Below are positions 18,882 to 28,460 of a stretch of 64,000 nucleotides of DNA, in pieces. Under the pieces are notes generated by a model. The model did not search any database and was not told the origin of the DNA. It worked only from the letters and a program-made list of their open reading frames with translations. A program made the position numbers and the translations under genes. The DNA is from Pseudomonadota bacterium (lineage in GTDB: Bacteria > Pseudomonadota > Gammaproteobacteria > Eutrophobiales > Eutrophobiaceae). The stretch spans positions 62,001 to 126,000 of the forward strand of contig JABFGI010000001.1 of the NCBI GenBank assembly GCA_013112535.1. Direction: 5' to 3'. The stretch's first letter is position 1. Each line of letters opens with the position of its first letter.

Positions 18882-20300
18882 ATGATTTCTGTACCCGGAG
18901 TTGGTTCCGGTTTGGACATTAATTCAATAGTAAGCAGTTTGGTTTCTGCAGAAGGTGATGCCAAGACTGTTTTACTTACCAACAAACGCACTGATACCGA
19001 AGCGGAAATTTCTGCGTTTGGTGGATTAAAAAGTATTGTCTCTTCTTTATTAAGTTCAACCACCATTCTAAAAACCTCATCAACCTTTGATGCTAATACC
19101 TCTACTTCTGCTGACACTTCTGTTTATACGGCAACAACGTCAGGTTCTGTCGCTGCTGGTGTTTATGGTATTGAGGTTAGGGATTTTGCAGAAGCTCACA
19201 AACTATTGACGAAAGCTTATACCGATCAGGATACGGTCGTTGGAACAGGTACTCTGACTCTATCCGTAGGGACATCAAGTTTTGATGTTGTCATTGATAG
19301 TAGTAATAATACGCTAGCGGGTATACGCACAGCTATAAATGACGCAACAGATAACACTGGTGTTTCAGCAACGATTGTAAATGTTGATGATGGTTCAGGT
19401 GGAACAGAATCAAAGTTAATTCTAAGTTCAGATAGTACCGGTGTTGCGAATGCATTAAAGATTACTGTTGATGATGCTGACCTGACTGATACAGATTCAT
19501 CCGGACTTTCCGCTTTTTATTATGATACAGGCGATGCTACAACACCTGAACAGCTAACACAGATTAATGCTGCTATTGACGCGGAAATTTATATTGACGG
19601 CCAAAAGGTCTTAAGTTCATCGAACACGGTTGTCGATGCTATACAGGGTGTTACCTTAACGCTACTTAAAGAAGATTCAGGAAATGTACATGATCTGACT
19701 ATTGCTTCAGATACAACAACTATTAAAGGTAATATTGAAACCTTCGTATCAAATTATAATTCACTAATTTCCTATGTAAATAATGCCACTGCATTTGATA
19801 CCGAAACAGGTATTGCCGGAATTTTACTGGGAGATTCTATTATGAGAAACCTCAGTACGCAGATTCGGACACAGATTAGCCAGTCAATTACTGGACTTAG
19901 CGGTAATTATTCAAGTCTTGTTGATCTCGGGATTACAAGCAAGAGTGATGGTTCACTTGAAATTAACGACACAAAACTTAATAGTGCCCTGTCAACTAAT
20001 CTGGATGATGTAGAAGAAATATTTTCTTCTAGCAGCGGTATTGCTACGGGGCTGGAAAGTACACTCACACAGTATACGAAAACAGATGGCATTATAGATA
20101 ATAAAACCTCAGGCTTGAACAATACTGTTTCAGATATCAATGATGATATTGAAAGTTTAGCTCTAAGACTGGAAGCGTATGAAACCAGATTATTGGCACA
20201 ATTTACAGCACTGGATATTTTAATGAGCCAATTGAATTCAACCAGTGAATTTTTAACTCAACAATTTGAACAGATAAGTAATATTTCTAATTCATCGTAA
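18882..20300 (+). CDS. fliD: Flagellar filament cap protein FliD (HAP2)
   Basis: 472 residues. The N-terminus has the FliD_N signature MISVPGVGSGLDINSIVSSL. The middle is variable and Asp/Thr/Ser-rich. The C-terminal FliD_C region has a helical end, LEAYETRLLAQFTALDILMS followed by LNSTSEFLTQQFEQ. FliD caps the filament and folds incoming flagellin. It is followed by its usual neighbour fliS. Confidence 0.94.
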   Translation: MISVPGVGSGLDINSIVSSLVSAEGDAKTVLLTNKRTDTEAEISAFGGLKSIVSSLLSSTTILKTSSTFDANTSTSADTSVYTATTSGSVAAGVYGIEVRDFAEAHKLLTKAYTDQDTVVGTGTLTLSVGTSSFDVVIDSSNNTLAGIRTAINDATDNTGVSATIVNVDDGSGGTESKLILSSDSTGVANALKITVDDADLTDTDSSGLSAFYYDTGDATTPEQLTQINAAIDAEIYIDGQKVLSSSNTVVDAIQGVTLTLLKEDSGNVHDLTIASDTTTIKGNIETFVSNYNSLISYVNNATAFDTETGIAGILLGDSIMRNLSTQIRTQISQSITGLSGNYSSLVDLGITSKSDGSLEINDTKLNSALSTNLDDVEEIFSSSSGIATGLESTLTQYTKTDGIIDNKTSGLNNTVSDINDDIESLALRLEAYETRLLAQFTALDILMSQLNSTSEFLTQQFEQISNISNSS

Positions 20301-20342
20301 ATGTAACAAGATAAAAACAATATATAGCGAGGTATAAACTTG

Positions 20343-20786
20343 ATGAATAATCCTAACTTGGGAAATATTCTTGCACTGAAAGAATACAGTAAAGTAAACC
20401 TGCAATCAGAGGTTGAAAGTGCATCTCCACATCGATTGATTCTGATGTTAATTGATGGCGCTCTTTCCAGATTATTACAAGCAAAGGGACATATTAGATC
20501 AAATGCTATTAGCCAAAAAGGAGAGGATATCAGTATTGCAATATCTATTATCGGAGGACTTCGTGATAGTCTGGATCATGAAAAAGGAGATTCTATCGCT
20601 ACTAACCTTGATAATTTGTATGAGTACATGACTCGTAGACTTTTGGAAGCAAATATAAAGAATGATGTTGCAAGACTTGATGAAGTTCATGGGCTTTTAT
20701 TGGAAATAAAAACAGCCTGGGTAGGAATTACCGAAAAACCGGATACTCAAGCAAAATCCCAGAATCGAATCGAGCCTGCAGCCTGA
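20343..20786 (+). CDS. fliS: Flagellin export chaperone FliS
   Basis: 147 residues from ATG 20343, behind GCGAGGT. The FliS signature is present: YSKVNLQSEVESASPHRLIL, then LMLIDGALSRLLQAKGHI, and the helical core including YMTRRLLEANIKNDVARLDE. FliS binds the C-terminus of flagellin and prevents early polymerisation in the cytosol. It follows fliD by 42 bp and precedes a FliT-like gene. Confidence 0.93.
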   Translation: MNNPNLGNILALKEYSKVNLQSEVESASPHRLILMLIDGALSRLLQAKGHIRSNAISQKGEDISIAISIIGGLRDSLDHEKGDSIATNLDNLYEYMTRRLLEANIKNDVARLDEVHGLLLEIKTAWVGITEKPDTQAKSQNRIEPAA

Positions 20787-20807
20787 TTATTTTAATAGCA
20801 GTTAATT

Positions 20808-21116
20808 ATGATGCAATTATATAATCAGAATAATATTCATTCTATTATTCACTTAAGTGAACAACTCTGTAGTCGGGTTTATGATATGGATGAGATTGAG
20901 TTAACTAATAAAGTTTCTGAATATCACCGGGAAATAGAACAATATTTCCAGCGGCGTAAGCAGGAAGATTTAACGCAGGCTGTTCAGGAAGAATTAAAGC
21001 AATTACTTTCGATTCATGAAGAAATGATCGAATATTTTACTAATGAGAAAGAAAAAATTTCAAAAAATATTAAACAGTTGCATGTAGGTAAAAAAATGCA
21101 AACTAGTTATTCGTAA
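20808..21116 (+). CDS. fliT: FliT-like flagellar chaperone
   Basis: 102 residues, highly charged and helical, with no membrane segment. Little primary sequence is conserved, so the name rests on size, helical pattern and the fliD-fliS-fliT order. FliT proteins bind FliD and, in enterics, modulate the master regulator. It could be a FliS-associated protein of another type. Two adjacent ATGs (20808, 20811) are possible starts. Confidence 0.6.
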   Translation: MMQLYNQNNIHSIIHLSEQLCSRVYDMDEIELTNKVSEYHREIEQYFQRRKQEDLTQAVQEELKQLLSIHEEMIEYFTNEKEKISKNIKQLHVGKKMQTSYS

Positions 21117-21226
21117 ATTATAGTCCCTATACATTTATTATTTATCTCCTTACTTAAATTCTACCTTCCTTTATTTAAAACCCCCCGGAATTCACTCATT
21201 CTTTGTCTTTAGTAAACGACAAAATT

Positions 21227-21255
21227 TTGACATTCCTGTTTCCAGCTGCTTAACT
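21227..21255 (+). promoter_or_regulatory. Sigma70-type promoter of fleQ
   Basis: TTGACA, 17 bases, TTAACT. The -35 is perfect and the -10 is moderate. It lies 40 bp before the GTG start, inside a 178-bp gap. No -24/-12 site is seen here, as expected for the top-level regulator. Confidence 0.5.
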
Positions 21256-21294
21256 ATAGTACAGGGGATAAAAAACGGTTAAGGGAGGAGGCTT

Positions 21295-22722
21295 GTGTCA
21301 GAGGTAAAAAATCAGGTCATTATTGTCGATAGTGCCGCTAAAACTCGTAATCATATTACTGGCATTATCGAGTTTATGGGCTTTGACGCTGTACAAATAT
21401 CCGATCCGATTAAGTGGCAAACTCAGTTTGATAAAAGCAGCGGTATCATCATGGTGATACTGGGTAACTGTGGTGCACAGAAAGATTTGTTATCTGTTTT
21501 TAGAGGAATAAAATCCATTGATGCCTATTTACCCATTATTCTTTTGAATGATCCGGAAGCAAGAATGAAATTTAATCAGGAAATGGACATAGGTTCGATA
21601 GCCTCAGTAGACCTTCCTCTTCGCCACCAAACATTGGAACCGGTATTACAGCAAATACAGGTTTACCGCCAAACCAGACATGAAGATGGTAGCCCACGTT
21701 CAATGGAATTATTCCGAAGTCTTGGTGGAAAAAGCAAATCTATCAAACGTGTACGTCGCATGGTTGAGAAGGTTGCAAATACAGAAGCCAATGTTTTGAT
21801 TATGGGCGATTCCGGATCGGGTAAAGAAGTTGTTGCCAGAAATATTCACTATCAATCATCAAGAAGAAACAAACCTTTTGTACCGATTAATTGCGGTGCA
21901 ATTCCTGCTGATTTACTTGAAAGTGAATTATTTGGTCATGAAAAAGGTGCATTCACTGGTGCGATAAGTACGAGACAAGGGCGTTTCGAGATGGCCGAAG
22001 GTGGGACTCTGTTCCTTGATGAAATAGGTGATATGAGTTTACCAATGCAAGTAAAACTACTACGCGTTTTACAGGAACGTACTTTTGAACGAGTTGGGAG
22101 TAATAAAACGATCACTGCAGATGTGCGCATTATTGCAGCAACACATGTTGATTTGGAGATTGCCATTGAAGGGGGACGCTTCCGTGAGGATTTATTTTAC
22201 CGTCTCAATGTTTTTCCTATTGAAATGCCGGCATTAAGAGAACGTACTGATGATCTACCTATGTTGATTAGTGATCTGACTGAACGTCTGGAGCATGAAG
22301 GTGGCACAGGAATCTCGCTAACGCAATCTGCAATAGAATCACTGGCTCAATATTCATGGCCAGGAAATGTACGTGAGTTGGCAAACCTTATAGAACGGCT
22401 ATCTATTCTTTATCCTAATGGCGTAGTTGATGTACACGACATACCGGAAAAATATCAGGCAAAAGAAGTGTTAGAAAATATGACCAAAGATGATGATATT
22501 GAGTCCGATATACCATTACGGATGCCAAGGCTGCCAAAGAATGGTGTTGATTTAAAAGATCATATTAATTCAATTGAAGCAAGTTTAATTAAACAGGCAT
22601 TAGATGAATCTAATGGCATTGTTGCGCATGCTGCAAAACGTTTGAATATGGGGCGTACTACGCTGGTTGAAAAAATGCGTAAGTTAGGTATGCAACGTAA
22701 AGAAACTGCGTCGGAAATTTGA
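21295..22722 (+). CDS. fleQ: Flagellar master regulator FleQ/FlrA (sigma54 activator)
   Basis: 475 residues, GTG start behind GGGAGGAGG. The N-terminal receiver-like domain lacks the phosphoacceptor Asp (VILGNCG at 54-60), as in FleQ. A linker LFRS motif (139-142) and RN (182-183) match residues reported to contact c-di-GMP in Pseudomonas FleQ. The AAA+ domain has Walker A GDSGSGKE (171-178) and the sigma54-contact loop GAFTGA. A Fis-type helix-turn-helix closes the protein (AAKRLNMGRTTLVEKM). It likely activates the -24/-12 promoters in this window and is probably restrained by FlhG. Confidence 0.94.
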   Translation: MSEVKNQVIIVDSAAKTRNHITGIIEFMGFDAVQISDPIKWQTQFDKSSGIIMVILGNCGAQKDLLSVFRGIKSIDAYLPIILLNDPEARMKFNQEMDIGSIASVDLPLRHQTLEPVLQQIQVYRQTRHEDGSPRSMELFRSLGGKSKSIKRVRRMVEKVANTEANVLIMGDSGSGKEVVARNIHYQSSRRNKPFVPINCGAIPADLLESELFGHEKGAFTGAISTRQGRFEMAEGGTLFLDEIGDMSLPMQVKLLRVLQERTFERVGSNKTITADVRIIAATHVDLEIAIEGGRFREDLFYRLNVFPIEMPALRERTDDLPMLISDLTERLEHEGGTGISLTQSAIESLAQYSWPGNVRELANLIERLSILYPNGVVDVHDIPEKYQAKEVLENMTKDDDIESDIPLRMPRLPKNGVDLKDHINSIEASLIKQALDESNGIVAHAAKRLNMGRTTLVEKMRKLGMQRKETASEI

Positions 22723-22788
22723 CGTAATATGTATTTGTTAGTTGTCAGTAGTCGTTGTAATCACTTGTATTTACTAGAATAAAACCTA

Positions 22789-22804
22789 TGGCATAGTCTT
22801 TGCT
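22789..22804 (+). promoter_or_regulatory. Sigma54 promoter of fleS-fleR
   Basis: TGGCATAGTCTTTGCT. The -24 is strong, the -12 (TTGCT) is perfect and GG-GC spacing is 12 bp. It lies 34 bp before fleS. Confidence 0.82.
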
Positions 22805-22837
22805 CTCACCTAGGTAATAAAAGAATTTGGGTGAGTG

Positions 22838-24019
22838 ATGAGACAACAATTATCAAATAAAGCTGAGTCAGTAAAAAAGGAATCACTGGAACAGGCTTTT
22901 CAACACTTCACTGAAGTGTCTTCATCATTAACTCATTTTTATGAAGATCTCGAGCAACAGGTTTCACTATTAAGTAAAGAACTTGCGGATACTCGTACAC
23001 AGAAAAATCGTGAATACGAGGAACGTGAACGTGTTAGTAACCGACTTGCAAATCTTTTACATGCGTTACCAGGCGGTGTTGTTGTTCTTGATGGATTAGG
23101 AATTGTTCAGGAATGCAATCCCGCAGCAATTGAGTTACTTGATACGCCACTGGTCGGTGAACGTTGGCGCGATGTTGTTTCCCGTGCGTTTAAGCCACAA
23201 TGGGACGATGGTCATGATATAACTTTGCATGATGGTCGGTATGTGAATATTTCTACACAATCACTAGGTTCTGAACCTGGACAAATCCTGTTGATCACGG
23301 ATGTAACTGAAACACGATTATTACAGGAACAGATATCCGGTTTAAAACGTATGTCAGCCATGGGTGACATGGCCGCAGCACTAGCTCATCAAATTAGAAC
23401 ACCATTATCTTCTGCACTACTGTATGTTTCGAATATTTCTGTCAACTCAATTGATGATGATCGTCGCAAACGTTTCACAAAAAAAACCATGTCATCATTA
23501 CAACATCTGGAAATCCTGGTAGAAGAAATGTTGCTGTTTGCCAAAGGTGGACGTTTAACTGCCCGGCCAGAGAATATTGATGCAGTAGTTAGCGATTTCA
23601 TTGAACAGCAAAACAACGAACTCGAAAACTGTAATTTACAAATAACATTTAATAATAAAATTAAAGATATTCAAGTTAACTTAAGTAGCGAAGCTTTCAA
23701 AAGTGCATTACAAAATCTTTTTAATAATGCATGTCAGGCTGCCGGCGACGTAGTAAATATGAGTGTCGATTTAGAAAGTATCCAGTCGTCTTATGTCCAG
23801 TTAAAAATAACAGATGATGGTCCCGGTATACCTGACTCGGTTAAATCAAGAATATTTGAGCCTTTTATTACCTCGCACGTAAACGGTACAGGATTGGGTC
23901 TGGCAATTGTAGATACTGTTATTCGCGCACATAAAGGAACGATTAAAGTAGAAGATGCGCCAGAGTCTGGTACATGTTTTACGATTTGTTTACCTATTTA
24001 TAAAACAAGTAATAAATAA
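22838..24019 (+). CDS. fleS: Sensor histidine kinase FleS/FlrB
   Basis: 393 residues from ATG 22838 (GTG 22835 is one codon earlier). It has no membrane segment, so it is cytosolic. A helical N-terminus (about 10-70) leads into a PAS domain (72-160), then the H-box LAHQIRTPLSSAL with His184, and an HATPase domain with FNNACQAAG (N box), DDGPGIPD and GTGLGLAIV (G boxes). FleS phosphorylates FleR, encoded 26 bp downstream, to switch on middle and late basal-body and hook genes. Expression is likely from the sigma54 site at 22789-22804. Confidence 0.93.
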   Translation: MRQQLSNKAESVKKESLEQAFQHFTEVSSSLTHFYEDLEQQVSLLSKELADTRTQKNREYEERERVSNRLANLLHALPGGVVVLDGLGIVQECNPAAIELLDTPLVGERWRDVVSRAFKPQWDDGHDITLHDGRYVNISTQSLGSEPGQILLITDVTETRLLQEQISGLKRMSAMGDMAAALAHQIRTPLSSALLYVSNISVNSIDDDRRKRFTKKTMSSLQHLEILVEEMLLFAKGGRLTARPENIDAVVSDFIEQQNNELENCNLQITFNNKIKDIQVNLSSEAFKSALQNLFNNACQAAGDVVNMSVDLESIQSSYVQLKITDDGPGIPDSVKSRIFEPFITSHVNGTGLGLAIVDTVIRAHKGTIKVEDAPESGTCFTICLPIYKTSNK

Positions 24020-24045
24020 CTAATAGAAAATTAATGGGAGTACGT

Positions 24046-25404
24046 ATGAGTTATTCAGTTTTAATAGTTGAAGACGACAACGACTTACGTGAAGCGTTAA
24101 CAGAAACTTTGACAATTGCAGGATATATTCCTGAAACTGCAATTAATGGTGAAGATGCACTTGATGTCATCCAGGAAAAGTCTATTGATATGGTTATTAG
24201 CGATGTACAAATGGCAAAAATGGACGGCATCAAATTATTAAAACGCATCAAGACACTACAAGCTGACTTACCTGTTATTTTAATGACAGCTTTTGGTACG
24301 ATTCAGCAGGCCGTAGATGTAATGCAAACAGGAGCGGTTGATTATCTGGTTAAACCTTTTCAACCAGAAGTATTAATTACCAAGGTTAGTCAATTTTTAC
24401 CAACGATATTGACTGAAGCTGATTCCGGTTTTGTTGCATCAGATTCCAAAACAAAGGAAGTCATGGAAATCGCAAAACGAGTTGCTAATAGTGATGCGAC
24501 TTTACTTATTACTGGTGAAAGTGGAACTGGTAAAGAGGTATTGGCGCAATATATTCATCAGCAATCAAATCGAAGTAAAGAAGCGTTTGTTGCAATTAAT
24601 TGTGCTGCCATTCCGGAAAATATGCTGGAAGCAATATTATTTGGTTACCAAAAAGGGGCCTATACCGGCGCTTATAAAGCATGCCCTGGAAAATTTGAAC
24701 AGGCACAAAATGGTACCTTATTACTAGACGAGATTTCAGAAATGAGTTTGCCCTTACAAGCAAAGTTATTACGCGTGTTACAGGAAAAAGAAGTCGAACG
24801 TTTAGGCGATCAAAATTCAATTGCATTAAATGTCAGAGTAATAGCGACTTCAAATAGAAATATGAGAAAAGAAGTCGATGCCGGCCAGTTTCGTGAAGAT
24901 CTGTATTATCGTTTAAATGTTTTTCCGGTGAATATGCCCGCGTTACGTGAAAGAACAGACGATATTGTCCCCATAGCAAAATTTTTATTAGCCAGAGCAG
25001 CAACTGAAAATAATGTGTCATGTCCTGAGCTTTCCGAAGAAGTATGCAGAACATTACAGACCTATTCCTGGCCGGGTAATGTGCGTGAACTGGATAATGT
25101 TATGCAACGTGCTCTTATCCTTCAGGCTTCAGGTGTTGTTACAGAAAATGAGATTCAATTTGAACATCATTCATTTCAACAGACTGAATCTGTAAGTGAA
25201 CCTGATAAAGAGATTGATTTAAACAAGGAAAACACATTAGGAGATGACCTTAAGGATCGCGAACAAAATATGATTATCGAAGTATTAAAAGAAACTATGG
25301 GTAGCAGGAAAACGGCAGCTGAAAAGCTTGGTATTAGCCCGCGAACTTTACGTTATAAACTGGCAAAAATGCGTGAGCGCGGTGTTGCCATACCTATTAA
25401 CTAA
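24046..25404 (+). CDS. fleR: Response regulator FleR/FlrC (sigma54 activator)
   Basis: 452 residues. The start is ATG 24046 behind GGGAG at 24037, in preference to ATG 24034. The receiver domain has acidic VEDDND, phosphoacceptor Asp53 in ISDVQM, and LVKPF. The AAA+ domain has Walker A GESGTGKE (157-164) and a GAYTGA loop (204-209), the Tyr variant of GAFTGA. A Fis-type helix-turn-helix closes the protein (KTAAEKLGISPRTLRYKLAK). Partner of FleS; likely activator of flg and fli sigma54 promoters. Confidence 0.94.
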   Translation: MSYSVLIVEDDNDLREALTETLTIAGYIPETAINGEDALDVIQEKSIDMVISDVQMAKMDGIKLLKRIKTLQADLPVILMTAFGTIQQAVDVMQTGAVDYLVKPFQPEVLITKVSQFLPTILTEADSGFVASDSKTKEVMEIAKRVANSDATLLITGESGTGKEVLAQYIHQQSNRSKEAFVAINCAAIPENMLEAILFGYQKGAYTGAYKACPGKFEQAQNGTLLLDEISEMSLPLQAKLLRVLQEKEVERLGDQNSIALNVRVIATSNRNMRKEVDAGQFREDLYYRLNVFPVNMPALRERTDDIVPIAKFLLARAATENNVSCPELSEEVCRTLQTYSWPGNVRELDNVMQRALILQASGVVTENEIQFEHHSFQQTESVSEPDKEIDLNKENTLGDDLKDREQNMIIEVLKETMGSRKTAAEKLGISPRTLRYKLAKMRERGVAIPIN

Positions 25405-25425
25405 TAAATAAAAAAGGAAAAGACA

Positions 25426-25746
25426 ATGAACGAAATTAATATGGATCAATTATTAGTGCAAATGCGTGCTATGTCGGAAAAAGCAAGCAGTATTAATGAA
25501 ACGGCTATTAATAAAGGTGATAGTCCTGATTTTTCAAATATGTTTAAAAATGCAGTAAATCAGGTGAACGAAGTACAGCAACAGGCTGGTGAACTGAAAA
25601 CACAATTTGAACTGGGAAACCCGGATATTGATATCACAGATGTGATGGTTAAATCGCAAGTGGCGTCGCTTTCATTTCAGGCAATGACTCAAGTGCGAAA
25701 TCGACTTGTAAGCGCCTATCAAGAAATCATGAATATGTCAGTCTAA
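25426..25746 (+). CDS. fliE: Flagellar hook-basal body protein FliE
   Basis: 106 residues, full length for FliE, which joins the MS ring to the rod. It has FSNMFKNAVNQVNEVQQQAG, then DIDITDVMVKSQVASLSFQA and the closing VRNRLVSAYQEIMNMSV. It follows fleR by 21 bp with an AAAAAGGAAAAG leader, and no separate promoter is visible. Confidence 0.95.
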   Translation: MNEINMDQLLVQMRAMSEKASSINETAINKGDSPDFSNMFKNAVNQVNEVQQQAGELKTQFELGNPDIDITDVMVKSQVASLSFQAMTQVRNRLVSAYQEIMNMSV

Positions 25747-25765
25747 TTAATATCGAGAAATTAAA

Positions 25766-27397
25766 ATGGCAGAAACAGTAGCTATAAACTCAGATATAAA
25801 ACGGGCACTTTTTATCAGGCAAATAATGTTTTTATTTGCTGTTGCAGCAAGTGTTGCGATAGGTGTTTATGTCGTGCTTTGGTCTCAACAACCTAACTAT
25901 AGTTTGTTATACGGTAGTTTGTCAGATCAGGATGCTTCGCAGGTTATAGAGTCATTACAGAAAGCGAATATTGCATATAAAGTTGATCAAAACTCAGGTG
26001 CTGTGATGGTTGCTTCAGCAAAAGTTCATGAAGCAAGAATGAAACTGGCAGAAGAAGGCTTGCCAAGAAGTGCAAACAGTGGTTTTTCAATTTTAAATGA
26101 AGAGCAAAAGCTGGGTACCAGCCAATTTATGGAGAAAGCGCGTTATCAGCATGCGTTGGAAAATGAATTAGCGCTATCTATCGCCAAGGTGAGTGCAGTT
26201 AAAGCTGCCAGAGTACATTTGGCTGTGCCTAAAGAAAGTGTCTTCTTACGTAATCGCAAAGCAGCAAGTGCTTCTGTATTACTTGATTTATACCCCGGAC
26301 ATCGATTGGAAGCTGGCCAGGTTGCTGCTATTGCAAACCTTGTCGCAGCAAGTGTACCGAGTTTACAACTTTCCAATGTCAGTATTATTGATCAACATGG
26401 AAATTTGATGAGTCAAAATCATTCTTCTGCTGATTTGGCTTTGAGTACATCGCAATTTCAATATGCGACTCAAGTCGAAAATTCATATATAGAACGTATT
26501 GAAAATATCTTGATTCCTTTACTTGGCCCTGATGGTGTAAAAGCGCAAGTGACAGCCGAAATAGATTTTACACGCACAGAACGAACACAAGAGTCTTTTA
26601 ATCCTGATATGCCGGCGTTACGCAGTGAACAAGTTGAAGAAGATCGCAGTTCTTCCGGAAATATTGCTGGTGGTGTACCAGGTGCATTATCCAATCAACC
26701 GGCAATTGATGGAACTGCTCCGGAAGTAATTGGTGATAGTGACAGTGGTGACGGTAAAACGAGCTCTGGTTCCGGAAGTTCACAAAGTCGTGCGACACGT
26801 AATTATGAACTGGATAAAACAATCAGCCATACACGTTTAGCAATGGGAAGTTTAGTCAAGTTATCAGTTGCCGTAGTGATTGACTATAAAAAAAGTTTGA
26901 ATAGCAAAGGTGAGGTGAATCGAGTAGAACATACACCAGAAGAGATTGAGCAAATTACGAACCTGGTCAAAGAAGCGATTGGTTTTAATATTATTCGCGG
27001 GGATAGAGTCAATGTAATGAACTCTCCATTTAATATACCTGATGCAGTTGAACCTTTACCTGAATTACCAATTTGGCAACAAGCCTGGGTATGGGATATT
27101 GCCAAACAAGCAGTTGGTGCATTATTTGTGTTGTTTCTTGTTTTTGGTGTGCTTCGACCTTCTATCAAAAATATGATGAACAAGGAAATCACCTTGCATC
27201 AAACAGCGTTAGCCGGACCGACTGGTGCTGTTGCCGGCCAATTAACTAATGAATCGGGCGAGCCACAACCCCAGGAAATAAAAGCACTTGAAGCTGCTCC
27301 AGAATACGACAAGTCAATTAGTAATGTTAAGGAGATGGTTAATACCGATCCTAAACTGGCAGCTCAAGTTGTACGAAACTGGGTAGGGGAAGAATAA
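25766..27397 (+). CDS. fliF: Flagellar MS-ring protein FliF
   Basis: 543 residues with two membrane segments (about 19-40 and 448-468). The YscJ/FliF core has the family phrases QPNYSLLYGSLSDQDASQVI, LPRSANSGFSILNE and GTSQFMEKARYQHALENELA. The C-terminal tail LAAQVVRNWVGEE is the FliG-binding segment. FliF forms the membrane platform for the basal body and houses the export gate. An unstructured Ser/Gly/Asp-rich loop lies around residues 305-350. fliG begins one base after its stop. Confidence 0.96.
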   Translation: MAETVAINSDIKRALFIRQIMFLFAVAASVAIGVYVVLWSQQPNYSLLYGSLSDQDASQVIESLQKANIAYKVDQNSGAVMVASAKVHEARMKLAEEGLPRSANSGFSILNEEQKLGTSQFMEKARYQHALENELALSIAKVSAVKAARVHLAVPKESVFLRNRKAASASVLLDLYPGHRLEAGQVAAIANLVAASVPSLQLSNVSIIDQHGNLMSQNHSSADLALSTSQFQYATQVENSYIERIENILIPLLGPDGVKAQVTAEIDFTRTERTQESFNPDMPALRSEQVEEDRSSSGNIAGGVPGALSNQPAIDGTAPEVIGDSDSGDGKTSSGSGSSQSRATRNYELDKTISHTRLAMGSLVKLSVAVVIDYKKSLNSKGEVNRVEHTPEEIEQITNLVKEAIGFNIIRGDRVNVMNSPFNIPDAVEPLPELPIWQQAWVWDIAKQAVGALFVLFLVFGVLRPSIKNMMNKEITLHQTALAGPTGAVAGQLTNESGEPQPQEIKALEAAPEYDKSISNVKEMVNTDPKLAAQVVRNWVGEE

Positions 27398-27398
27398 A

Positions 27399-28418
27399 AT
27401 GGCAGCTACTCCCGCTAAAGCACCGAGCCTGGATTCAACACAAAAAGCAGCAGTATTGTTGATGACAATTGGAGAAGATTCGGCAGCAGAAGTTTTAAAA
27501 CACATGGGTCCAAAAGAAGTACAGCGTATTGGTATTGCCATGACAACTGTCAAGGATCTTACCAAAGATATGGTCAATGGTGTCATCAGTGAGTTTATGA
27601 CGACTGTAAATAAACAGACAGCGCTCGGTGTCGGAGTTGATGATTACGTACGCAATGTTTTATACAGTGCTTTAGGTGAAGACAAGGCAACCAGTGTTAT
27701 TGATCGTATTTTACTTGGCGGTAATTCACAGGGCCTTGAAGCATTGAAATGGATGGCACCTAAATCGATTGCTGAATTAATTCAGAATGAACATCCACAA
27801 ATTATTGCGATCATTTTATCTTATCTTGAAAGTGATATGTCTGCGGAAGTATTAACTGTCTTTCCTGAAAAAGTACGTTCTGATCTGTTATTACGAATTG
27901 CGACATTGGAAAGTGTACAACCCGCTGCCATGAAAAAGCTAAACGATACTTTACAGGAACAATTAAAGGGTAGTAGTGGTGCGCAAACTTCTACCATTGG
28001 TGGTGTAAAGGCGGCTGCAGATATTCTGAACTTCATTGATTCAACTTCTGAAGCAGCAATAATGGAAAAAGTTAAAGAGGTCGATGAAGATCTGGGACAG
28101 GAAATTCAGGATCTGATGTTTGTTTTTGAAAACCTGAATGGTGTTGATGACCGTGCAATGCAAACTATTTTGAGAGAAGTCTCCACTGATAGCTTGTTAT
28201 TAGCAATGAAAGCAGCTGATGATGAATTAAAAGAAAAAATCTATGCCAATATGTCAAAACGTGCTGCTGAAATGTTACGTGATGATCTTGAAGCAAAAGG
28301 TCCGGTCAAACTAAGTGAAGTAGAGACAGCACAAAAAGAAATTCTGTCAATTGCAAGAAGATTGGCGGATGAAGGACAAATTTCTCTTGGTGGCGGTTCT
28401 GATGAAGAGTTGATCTGA
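27399..28418 (+). CDS. fliG: Flagellar motor switch protein FliG
   Basis: 339 residues. The N-domain binds FliF (AAVLLMTIGEDSAAEVLKHM). The middle domain has the EHPQIIAIILSYL motif. The C-terminal torque domain carries the charged helix with MFVFENLNGVDDRAMQTILR and MSKRAAEMLRDDLEAKGPVK. FliG turns stator work into rotation and couples to FliM. The start overlaps the sequence context of the fliF end, where AGGGGAAG serves as ribosome-binding site. Confidence 0.97.
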   Translation: MAATPAKAPSLDSTQKAAVLLMTIGEDSAAEVLKHMGPKEVQRIGIAMTTVKDLTKDMVNGVISEFMTTVNKQTALGVGVDDYVRNVLYSALGEDKATSVIDRILLGGNSQGLEALKWMAPKSIAELIQNEHPQIIAIILSYLESDMSAEVLTVFPEKVRSDLLLRIATLESVQPAAMKKLNDTLQEQLKGSSGAQTSTIGGVKAAADILNFIDSTSEAAIMEKVKEVDEDLGQEIQDLMFVFENLNGVDDRAMQTILREVSTDSLLLAMKAADDELKEKIYANMSKRAAEMLRDDLEAKGPVKLSEVETAQKEILSIARRLADEGQISLGGGSDEELI

Positions 28419-28460
28419 TGAGAGTGATTAACAATTTTTAATATAAAATAATAACGAATC

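Noticed and set aside
16784-20300. A second flagellin gene or flagellin repeat
   Set aside because: Only one fliC is present. FlgL and FliD share ends or composition with flagellin but are distinct.
25320-25425. A sigma54 promoter directly before fliE
   Set aside because: TGG and GC doublets in the end of fleR do not have the 12-bp spacing. fliE may be read from the fleSR promoter.
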